Made by a program: the position numbers and the translations under genes. Positions 41,219 to 49,316 of a stretch of 64,000 nt of DNA are shown piece after piece. A model generated the notes under the pieces. That model saw only the letters and a program-made list of their open reading frames with translations. It had not been told where the DNA came from and made no database searches. This DNA is from Gracilaria domingensis (lineage: Eukaryota > Rhodophyta > Florideophyceae > Gracilariales > Gracilariaceae). The first letter of the stretch is position 1; each line of letters begins with the position of its first letter. The stretch covers positions 147,056-211,055 of the forward strand of contig VCMS01000059.1 of assembly GCA_022539475.1 (NCBI GenBank), given 5' to 3'.

Positions 41219-41316
41219 TGTTATCACGCCATCGAGTGGCCACGTAGCAACCCCTAATAAAGGGCTTGCCCGCCGGCGACCGCCGGCAGGGCGGCCATCG
41301 ATCTTGCCTCTTCTCA
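41219..41316 (+). repeat. 5' LTR of the copia element (98 bp, internal deletion)
   Basis: TGTTATCACG...CCTCTTCTCA. It is identical to the 3' LTR except that 75 bp are missing, between two ACGC tetramers. Confidence 0.9.
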
Positions 41317-41326
41317 GGTTATGGGC
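41317..41326 (+). other. Copia primer-binding site, matching the initiator tRNA anticodon arm
   Basis: GGTTATGGGC directly follows the LTR. Its complement GCCCATAACC is the anticodon region of eukaryotic initiator tRNA-Met, as used for half-tRNA priming by Drosophila copia. The ATG of the ORF lies inside it. Confidence 0.75.
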
Positions 41327-44300
41327 ACCAGCGCGCCACAGCGCAACACCTCTACAAGTCAAAGCTCGATCCACGGTCCGAGCATCGCTCCCGTGTCCAC
41401 AGAGCATTGCTCCCAATCCACGCCGCTCACTACACGCCAAAAACGCTACCACTACCGCGAAACGCGCACGATCTGGCTTGATCTTTGGCGTCAAGTACAA
41501 CAAGAGATTGGTCACTCGCCACACCCGTCAACACTGCCAAGAAAAATGGAATCGAGTTCGATTCCCCACACACAAGGGTCCCTATCCTACCCTAAGTGGC
41601 GATTTACAGAGGAACTCATTGAACTGACAACGGAAAACTACTACCAGTGGTGGCAAAACTTGCAAGATATTCTAACAGAACACGACTATATTGAGCTCAT
41701 CAATGACTCATTCACCCCGCAAACAGCGGAAGAACAGAAGGCAATTGCCAGTATACGACGAGTTATCACAAAGAGCATCACACAAGACGTCCTTAATATG
41801 ATTGCCGACCCTACAATCTTTACATGCTCACCATCACAAATTGTTAAGACGATTAAGGACACATTCGACTCTCAAGCCACGAAAGACTACTACAGCCTTT
41901 CCCTCGAAGCCACGAATCTACGCAGGACAGGCACCATCACGGAGTACATTAATCAACACATTGCCATCCGCCGCAAACAAATCGTAGCACAAACGCCAGG
42001 AATCTCCGACGAAAGGATGACAGTCACTTTTATCTTACAAGGCCTGGTATCGGACGACAGGTTCTCGCAGAGAGCTATTTCCATGATGATCGACAACCCG
42101 CCTCGAACCATTCGCGAAACCCAACACCGCCTCGAACAATATGAAAACCTTCTTTCTCAGCAAACCCCAATGGACCTCTCTGGCACACGACCGTCATCCA
42201 CACAGCACCGCCCGAGCGGCAGTTCTTATCGGGGAGGGCGCGGTCGTGGTCGCGGACGATATGGAGGATCCAGCGCGCGAAGTCTTCGCAATGCTATACT
42301 CGACCTAACCAAGAAAATCGATGATATCAAACCACCTCGGCCACGCAACACGCGTGGTCGTTCCACCGCGAAGCAGGCCTCCGCCGCAGACGACGCTATC
42401 GCCGCTGAAATCGCTCAGGCCATGAAAGCACTCGAGACCCTTCCCGAAACCGACACTCCAGACCCCCAACAGTGTACGTACTCACTGGACTCGGGCGCTC
42501 ACCCGAGCATCGTATCGCACTGCACAGAAGACGAAACTGACCTCGAAACCCCAATTCTGACACACACCGCATCACCCACACCCTTACAGACAACGAAGAG
42601 GGGCACTCTTCGAATGATCAGTGATTTGGGGGCCTCCGTCAACATCCCCACACTCATCAACCGAAATGTTAATGGAAACCTCATTTCCGTCCACTCGATC
42701 ACGCAAAACCTCGGTCCCGTCATATTTACACCACACAATGCATACATTCTCAGTCGCACCATCCCAATTAAAGTACTTGGCACCGCTTCCTGGAACAACA
42801 ACACCTACACACTCAATCTAAGATCCCCTTCCAGCACCGCCAAAACCGTCCACTCCGAAAGCTCCGAAACGCATATTCCGCTCCACAACTCCAAACCAGA
42901 GACCATACCAGCCCCACTACCCCGCAGTCAAAACAACCGCGTCACCTCAACCCCGAAAACCCGTTCCAAGCGCTCATTCCGTCCGCATCCCATGGCGCTC
43001 ATCACGACACCTTCCCAAAACGAACAACCATCCGACCCCGAGCTCCACAAATGGCATTTGATATATAACCACGCCCCGCCCACAAAACTGGCACGACTTG
43101 CCTCCCTCAAAATCATTCCCAACCCGCGCCTTCGACATGTTGGCCAACGAACCATCACATGTAGCGGATGCAAGCAAGGACGCCTCAAACGCCAACCGCA
43201 CAAGAAAGCCAAACACCAGTACCCCCTCGGGAAAGCACTAACATCCGACATATGCGGCCCCATGCCACACACGTCAACACACCACAACCTCTACTTCATC
43301 ACATTTCTTGAATTATACAGTCGATACCTGCTTCTCTACTTCAGCCAAAACCGACAAGGTTTGTCCAAAATCCTCGCGTTCGCCCTACGCTTCTTCAAAA
43401 ACGCAACAGGTACGTCCCCCACCATATTCCTCTCCGACAACGCGAAAGAGTACTTGAGCAAAACGCTGCGACACGTACTTTCCGAACATGGCACAACCCA
43501 AGTTACCTCCACCGCTTATACACCGCAACAGAATGGCATTGCAGAGCGTGTCAATCAAACACTCTGCTCCGTTGCGAGAGCCAACCTCATCCACAGCGGC
43601 CTTAGCGATGAGTTCTGGGAAGACGCAATCCGCGACACGGCTTTCAAGTACAACCTGACCCCACACTCAGCCACCGGCAAAACCCCATACGCAGCCATAT
43701 TCGGCTCCACGGCCAAACCTCGAGCACTGCATGCCTTTGGCCAGCTCGGCTACGCCTTACTCCCCACCAGTACTCAGTTACAGTCCAAGCTCGACAGCAG
43801 GGGAATACCCTGCCGATACATGTATGGAGTGACTCCCCAGAACATAGTCGTGATGGCACTCGGCACCGGCCAATACATACAAATACCCGCACACAACTTT
43901 CATCCTTACTCCCGAACCACAGACCCCGTGGCATCACAGTCCAACGCGTTTAAAAACCACGTGCCGCATCGCACACCAAACAAAGTAACAAACACCACCC
44001 CCGCACCAACGAGCAGAAAGCAGGCCACCAAATACCCGGACGCACGAGCATGGTCACTAGCACACAACACAGAGCTCGAAAAGCTCGACAAGCTGCAAGC
44101 CATAAAATGGCTGCCACAGTCACAGCTCCCAAAACGACTGATCCCATTAACCATGACCTACAAATACAAACGCACACCAGAAGGAGACATTATCAGTCGC
44201 AAGGCCCGATGCTCCGTACGCGGAGATAGAATGATACCGTACAAGGACTTCAATCCAGAAGAAACAGCTGCACACCTCTCCCAAAAAGCCACGGTCCGAC

Positions 44301-45595
44301 TGCTCTTCGCTATCGCTGCACAACACGGACTGGAACTCGAACACTTCGATATAACTTCCGCCTTCACGCACGAAAAGTACCGACACACGAGTCCAGTCTA
44401 CGTTAGACAACATCCAAAATTTGATGGCACGTACACACATCCAGAACCAGGCGGGCAGCTCATCTTAAATCTATATGGCACCCCTCCAGCCGGCCACTAC
44501 TATCTCGAAGAAGCATGGAAGTACTTACAGTCACTCGGATTTGAACAATCGCCCGACGATCCAGCCCTTTTTGCTGCCCGCGACCCTCACAATCAATACA
44601 CTTTTGTAGTGCTGAACATCGACGACTTCGTTATTGCTGCTACAAGCAAACATAGAATCGATAAGCTGTTCTCACAACTCCAGCAAAAATACACCATCAA
44701 ACGACTAGGCACTCCCGCCCAATATCTCGGATGGAAAATCACCAAAGACGACAACGGCGCAATCGCTATCTCGCAACCACACACTGTGCAGCAGATCCTC
44801 ACACTGCTGGGCCTCGAAAAGGCCAATGGCAAACGCACTCCATACACGTCCGGTGTCGGCTACCACCCGCCCGACGCAAATGACGTTCCGTCGACGAAGT
44901 CAAAAAGTCTATATGCCCAGGTGGTCGGCTCCCTCCGATGGCTTTCAGACTGCACAAGGCCTGACATTGCATTCGTCACCTCCAAATTGGCCCTTGCATT
45001 AACCAACCCTACTGCACGCCATTGGCAACATCTCAAGTCTGTAGGCCGATATCTCAAAGCAACTGCTACCCTCGGGCTGTACTACCCACGTAGTGTCTCA
45101 GTGAACCAACTAACGTCATACTCCGACGCAGACTTTGCGGCCGACACAACCACGCGCTGCTCCACATCGGGGGCCACGCATTTCTTGAACGACAGTCTTG
45201 TCGATTGGACATCTAAAAAGCAGTCTGTCCCCGCTCTCTCTACGTGCGAGGCTGAATACTATGCAGCCACTGCTGCAACTCGGGACGCTGTGATGTTCAG
45301 AAGAATCCTTCAATTCTTGGGCTTTGCCATGAGAAATCCAACGCCAATGAAAGTGGACAACCAAGCAGCAATAGGCGCCGCTCTCCAACAAGGCTCGACA
45401 AAGCGGCGAAAGTACCTTGACCTCAGGCACCACTTTCTGCGACACCACATTCGCAAAAGAAACATCAAGCCAGAACACGTCCCGTCTGCTGCACAACGAT
45501 CGGACATCATGACAAAGCCACTCCGACCACAACAATTCGAGCACAACATACGCTTGCTGAACTTACGGCCCGTGCGACACATCCGCAAGCCCTGA
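41321..45595 (+). CDS. Copia Gag-Pol polyprotein, intact (1,424 aa)
   Basis: Gag-like region (about 90-300) with YYQWWQNLQDIL and TITEYINQHI; then an RGGRGRGRGRYGG basic stretch in place of a clear CCHC knuckle. Protease YSLDSGAHPS. Integrase zinc site (HKWHLIYNH...CSGCKQGR) and core D (SDICGP), D (SDNAKEYL), E (NGIAERVNQ). Reverse transcriptase with DITSAFTHEKY and VLNIDDFVIA (NIDD instead of the usual YVDD). RNase H with SYSDADFAADTTTR, STCEAEYYAA and KVDNQAAIGAA. Domain order integrase-RT-RNase H defines copia. There is no stop or frameshift. The ORF begins 5 bp after the LTR, so there is no real 5' leader. Confidence 0.96.
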   Translation: MGTSAPQRNTSTSQSSIHGPSIAPVSTEHCSQSTPLTTRQKRYHYRETRTIWLDLWRQVQQEIGHSPHPSTLPRKMESSSIPHTQGSLSYPKWRFTEELIELTTENYYQWWQNLQDILTEHDYIELINDSFTPQTAEEQKAIASIRRVITKSITQDVLNMIADPTIFTCSPSQIVKTIKDTFDSQATKDYYSLSLEATNLRRTGTITEYINQHIAIRRKQIVAQTPGISDERMTVTFILQGLVSDDRFSQRAISMMIDNPPRTIRETQHRLEQYENLLSQQTPMDLSGTRPSSTQHRPSGSSYRGGRGRGRGRYGGSSARSLRNAILDLTKKIDDIKPPRPRNTRGRSTAKQASAADDAIAAEIAQAMKALETLPETDTPDPQQCTYSLDSGAHPSIVSHCTEDETDLETPILTHTASPTPLQTTKRGTLRMISDLGASVNIPTLINRNVNGNLISVHSITQNLGPVIFTPHNAYILSRTIPIKVLGTASWNNNTYTLNLRSPSSTAKTVHSESSETHIPLHNSKPETIPAPLPRSQNNRVTSTPKTRSKRSFRPHPMALITTPSQNEQPSDPELHKWHLIYNHAPPTKLARLASLKIIPNPRLRHVGQRTITCSGCKQGRLKRQPHKKAKHQYPLGKALTSDICGPMPHTSTHHNLYFITFLELYSRYLLLYFSQNRQGLSKILAFALRFFKNATGTSPTIFLSDNAKEYLSKTLRHVLSEHGTTQVTSTAYTPQQNGIAERVNQTLCSVARANLIHSGLSDEFWEDAIRDTAFKYNLTPHSATGKTPYAAIFGSTAKPRALHAFGQLGYALLPTSTQLQSKLDSRGIPCRYMYGVTPQNIVVMALGTGQYIQIPAHNFHPYSRTTDPVASQSNAFKNHVPHRTPNKVTNTTPAPTSRKQATKYPDARAWSLAHNTELEKLDKLQAIKWLPQSQLPKRLIPLTMTYKYKRTPEGDIISRKARCSVRGDRMIPYKDFNPEETAAHLSQKATVRLLFAIAAQHGLELEHFDITSAFTHEKYRHTSPVYVRQHPKFDGTYTHPEPGGQLILNLYGTPPAGHYYLEEAWKYLQSLGFEQSPDDPALFAARDPHNQYTFVVLNIDDFVIAATSKHRIDKLFSQLQQKYTIKRLGTPAQYLGWKITKDDNGAIAISQPHTVQQILTLLGLEKANGKRTPYTSGVGYHPPDANDVPSTKSKSLYAQVVGSLRWLSDCTRPDIAFVTSKLALALTNPTARHWQHLKSVGRYLKATATLGLYYPRSVSVNQLTSYSDADFAADTTTRCSTSGATHFLNDSLVDWTSKKQSVPALSTCEAEYYAATAATRDAVMFRRILQFLGFAMRNPTPMKVDNQAAIGAALQQGSTKRRKYLDLRHHFLRHHIRKRNIKPEHVPSAAQRSDIMTKPLRPQQFEHNIRLLNLRPVRHIRKP

Positions 45596-45612
45596 CGACG
45601 ACCTGCGCTCAT

Positions 45613-45621
45613 CAGGGGGCG
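45613..45621 (+). other. Copia polypurine tract
   Basis: CAGGGGGCG directly before the 3' LTR. Confidence 0.7.
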
Positions 45622-45794
45622 TGTTATCACGCACCGAACGGTGCGCTCATGCCAGATAAGCGCCGATCGCCGCCAGCCAAACATTTGTTCTCACGCTGTC
45701 ACCACGCCATCGAGTGGCCACGTAGCAACCCCTAATAAAGGGCTTGCCCGCCGGCGACCGCCGGCAGGGCGGCCATCGATCTTGCCTCTTCTCA
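45622..45794 (+). repeat. 3' LTR of the copia element (173 bp)
   Basis: TGTTATCACG...CCTCTTCTCA, followed by the duplication GACAA. Contains CGCCGGCGACCGCCGGCAGGGCG hairpin-like sequence and an AATAAAG signal. Confidence 0.93.
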
Positions 45795-45799
45795 GACAA

Positions 45800-46165
45800 T
45801 AACCCGTGATGCGCTAAAGGGAGTGAATGACATATTCTCACTGAGGCAAAAATGGCGCAATTCTTCACAGGACATGTGCCATCACTTCACCCTGTGGCCT
45901 CTTATCTGAATCATAAAACGTTGCGGTGCACCTGTGGTACGAACGTTAAGAAAGACTGCAACCATGTGGTCTTACGATGCCCATTATCGAACATGTCTCG
46001 ACGATTCCTCCTGGCTGGACAGCCAAACGAAGCCAAATCATGAGTGCAGTACCTGATAAGACATAAGCCACAGAACTTCTTGGCCTTTCTAAAGAGAGAG
46101 AACCTCCTCTGAGGCTCTGCTGTAGTTTAGGAATAAGAAACTACTGTCCAAAATGAAGAAGAAGA
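45800..46165 (+). pseudogene. LINE 3' end, copy 1, with GAA tail
   Basis: The frame LTEAKMAQFFTGH ... CTCGTNVKKDCNHVVLRCP matches the LINE tail at 7.7 kb. After a frameshift near 46040, YLIRHKPQNFLAFLKREN follows. The element ends in a (GAA)n tail around 46153-46165. The copia insertion (GACAA) removed its left part. Confidence 0.8.
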
Positions 46166-46393
46166 AGACATATTCTCGTCAAAAACATCTTTTTGAAAAA
46201 GCAGTTAAACTTTATTGTGGAACGTTTCGTTTGAAGAAAAGCATTCTCTCAGGAGGTGGACGTCACTTTCTTAAACACAATCTCTTTGGGCAACTTGTGT
46301 CACAACGCGATCATTGTCGTTCAACATCCGCAAGCTAACTGTTTCTCTCCGGAACAAACGATTCCACGCGGTGCAAACCTGTCTGCCTGTTTC
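46166..46393. other. Spacer between two LINE ends, nothing recognised
   Basis: A 61-codon plus-strand ORF is open (46153-46338) but is unlikely to be a gene. Confidence 0.35.
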
Positions 46394-46653
46394 CTTCTTC
46401 TTCTTCTTCTTCTTCTTTAATGCGGACAACATCCTCTAATTTCTAGGATGTAGTAAAACTATCCTTACAGGAAGTTTTCTCTCGTCAGGAAGGCCAACAA
46501 TCTATGTGGGTTTTGTCTAATCAAGTCGGAAAGAGTAAGGTTTTGACGCTCAGCTACGGGTGGAAGCGTTTCTCGACGTGTAGCATTTGTCAAGGGACAG
46601 CGCAGGACTACGTGGTCTGCATCCCGTTTGACGTTTGTGCCGCATGTGCACCG
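46394..46653 (-). pseudogene. LINE 3' end, copy 2, with GAA tail
   Basis: On the minus strand: RCTCGTNVKRDADHVVLRCP, then LIRQNPHRLLAFLTRENFL and a TAA at 46465-46467. A short 3' UTR and a (GAA)n tail (46394-46417, CTT on the plus strand) follow. It is open for all visible codons. Confidence 0.82.
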
Positions 46654-46660
46654 TTCAGTT

Positions 46661-46677
46661 CTCTCTCTCTCTCTCTC
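46661..46677. repeat. (CT)n microsatellite
   Basis: Uninterrupted CT units between two LINE ends. Confidence 0.85.
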
Positions 46678-46695
46678 TTTTATAGGTATCCTAGC

Positions 46696-46829
46696 CTAAT
46701 TACGGCATAGTATAGAGCGTTTCTGATGAAAGTAACGCTCTCTCACTAAGAAGGCCAGTACCCTTTCAGGCCATTTTCTAATGATATCTTCAACAGCTAA
46801 GCCCAGACGTTCTCGCAGAGCAGGCAGAC
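46696..46829 (-). pseudogene. LINE C-terminus displaced from 7216-7845 by the inversion
   Basis: On the minus strand a frame of 44 codons ends at TAG 46698-46696 and includes DIIRKWPERVLAFLVRERYF, matching the ends of LINE copies 1 and 2. It starts directly at the AGAGG flank of the lone LTR. Joined to 7845 with one copy of CCTCT, it continues the LINE frame exactly. Confidence 0.88.
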
Positions 46830-46834
46830 AGAGG

Positions 46835-47691
46835 TGTAGAGCAAAACGCCCTTTTGTGGGGATGCACCGAGGTGCTTTTCATAGTTTGTTGATCCGTCAT
46901 CGGCTTCGACACCTCAGGTTATGAGAGGCTACTGGGGTAGTGCCCTATTTTGGGTTATGCCTAGGAAGGGTAGTATTTCTGCACACGTGTGCCAAGTTGA
47001 CCCGATAGCGGGTGCGCCGTGGCAAGCCTGCCACGGTTGCACACCTGTAGTGTATTGGCCGGCAGCGCCGGATAGTTAGATATTTTAATTGATATTTTCA
47101 AGTGCCGTATATAAGTGGCGGCACTTGCCGCCACTGTACGGGAAGTAAACCTCAACGAGGCCTTTGGCTCTGATCTTCTTGCCGCTTGCGCACGGTCACC
47201 AGCCCCATCCTGGGGAATACCGCCGCAATTCCGGGCTGATCAACCAACCTCCGTCCCTGAGGAGTACTAATCCGTCGTCACGGCACTTTCCGTATCTATT
47301 TTATTGTTTTCATTTCCGTCTTACGGCTTTCGCTACTCTGCCCTACATTGTAGGTTTGTTTTATTTGTCTCGGGAGTTTTCCCGCTTATCGCGAGTCAGT
47401 GCCCCGCAGTGCGGCTCGTTTGTTGATCTTTTGTCGTCCCATACCGTTGGGCTGGATACCCCCACTCGCTGTGGCTCGCCGGAACCATCCGGATACCTAC
47501 GCCGATTCTACCCCTTCTACCTCCGACTGCACGCCCAGATCGGGGCCACCCGGATTTACACCCGGCTCGTGTTGGCCCTATCGGAGGGTTCTGCCGCTCG
47601 ACTGCCCTTCACAGGGAGCAGGGCCTGAACACCCTGAGGTGCTCGTCCGCGACGCGGCTTGTTGTTTTCCCGTCGAGGGTTTTGCACCACA
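46835..47691 (+). repeat. Lone LTR of the element B family (857 bp)
   Basis: TGTAGAGCAAAACG...GGTTTTGCACCACA, same length as both LTRs of B, opposite orientation. Flanks AGAGG and CAAAC. TATATAAG at 47108-47115, then the hairpin 47115-47134. The U3 half equals element B; from about 47290 on it carries variants (also seen in the LTR of element C at the U5 end), so it is chimeric. Confidence 0.95.
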
Positions 47692-48189
47692 CAAACCATA
47701 AACGAACCTCGCACATTTTGACGCGTCGAAAACCTGCGTGGGTCACGACGAATATCGTGCTAGTATTGTGAAAACCCATCGGGGCCATCAAGATTGAACT
47801 TTGCCCGTCAGAAAATATAACTTTTATCCAGAACCAATATTCTTTGATGATATGACGCCGAGCCCAAGTCATACGATTTTACATGTGCTTAAGAGTGAGC
47901 TGTGGAACCTTGTTGTAGCGGCGGTGTCGCAAATGGCGGTCATCATGAAGAACTTGTAGTTACTTGTACGAACGAGGGGAAGTGGAAGGGTTGTGCTTCT
48001 CTGGCTGAGTTGTTCTGCGTTTGATCGCTTTGTGTAGCCACTGGACGAGTTTTGAAGTTTCAAAAACAGAGATATGGTTGAGAATGCGCGATCAAGCTGC
48101 TCAGAAATGTTTCTAATGGGAACTAATGCACGGCTGAGAGCTAAAATTTGTTCGTTCTCGACCTCTGTCACATAGACTTCTGATGACAT
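47692..48189 (-). pseudogene. Tc1/mariner transposase, N-terminal half
   Basis: ATG at 48187-48189. The N-terminal helix-turn-helix part reads ALVPIRNISEQLDRAFSTIS; after a frameshift near 47870 WFWIKVIFSDGQSSIL follows, with the first catalytic Asp. Another frameshift comes just before the junction: one frame ends in RGSFMV, which continues as VWGAIL at 19593. The gene has several frameshifts and is dead. Confidence 0.82.
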
Positions 48190-48312
48190 GATCCGGCAAA
48201 GTCAAGGCGGTTTGAAAACATCCCACGTGATGCAAAGATCAAATATGATCTATGAGGTACGCGGGAGATGCTTTAATACCATGTCTGTCGGGGCGAGCGC
48301 ATCGATAATTGT

Positions 48313-48340
48313 TTGTGCGCGTTGTATATTTGCGTTCTTT
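48313..48340 (+). repeat. Tc1/mariner terminal repeat, 5' end
   Basis: TTGTGCGCGTT...TTTGCGTTCTTT; 24 of 28 positions match 20077-20104. Confidence 0.75.
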
Positions 48341-49316
48341 TTGGCAAATTCATACGTGTTTAACGTTAGAAACTGGTACGCACGGGCTCTAGGCTTGAAG
48401 CTTTCATAAAATGGTTGGGATAAAGAATCTTTTTATTGTATGTAAAGCGTATCTACACTACCGACTACATGGTTGAGATATGGTACTTTGCCCAGCCGTT
48501 GCATTTCGTTTTTCGGGGACTGTAAGATAGATACGACAGACCAAAAAGCCAGAAGGCTCGAGTGTGACTCGAGACGAGCAGTGTGCACTGCACACCAGCG
48601 AAACCCAACTTCAATAAATTTATTGCTCCCGAAGAAAATTTTCTCCCACTTACCGTCGTCCGTTTCGTGCGTGACAGCGAGAGCTACACGCTAAATACTG
48701 TGCCACTTTATAGCGGTACGAGCTTAATTTTCAGCGTCCATTGAATATTGACGCTATTCATTGCCTCCGATGCTTCTGATTCTCCACTTACGATACGTTA
48801 GATTCTCCCACGTTGCAGCTGTTGCACACTCAAACAGAACCGTGGAATGCGCTCGTACGTCTTTGCAGGACAACACGATTTGCAATTGCGTTCCACAAAA
48901 CGCGCCACAAAAACGCGCCACAAAAACGCGCCATGATAACCTAGGTCAAAGAAAGTTTACTGGTGCTAATCTGGCCTATTTTGCTGGAGTTCTCAGCGAG
49001 AACAAGTTCACTCAAATGGCGCCAACTCACCCCATGTGTTCTATTCCAGTTCCGTTCGTTGAAGGTTCAACAAGCTTGGTTCCTACTCTCCGGACCTCCA
49101 CTCTCGCGTACTTAGAGCCACCTGCAGCCGTTTGTCGTCGCCATACTCATCTCTCAAACCAGTTGCGTCTCGTCAACCCGCCCGACTACCCGCATACCCA
49201 AATCTATGCCGCTCTTCGTAGTCCTTGTTCAACGCAACTCAAGATTTTACGACCCGCATACACAAGTCATCGTGCAATTATCTGAAAAGTCACCTGCTTA
49301 GCGCTCTCAGAATTAT
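48341..49316. other. Intergenic; upstream part of the hAT element
   Basis: A plus-strand ORF of 174 codons (48761-49285) is of doubtful status. Inside it AACGCGCCACAAA is repeated nearly three times at 48899-48932, possibly a subterminal transposase-binding motif of the hAT element. Element ends were not found. Confidence 0.4.

Larger units (their letters stand above)
41219..45794 (+). mobile_element. Complete Ty1/copia retrotransposon, 4.6 kb
   Basis: Flanked by the 5-bp duplication GACAA (41214-41218 and 45795-45799). Order: short LTR, primer-binding site, one Gag-Pol ORF, polypurine tract, short LTR. The single ORF is intact, so this copy may be young and perhaps active. Confidence 0.95.
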
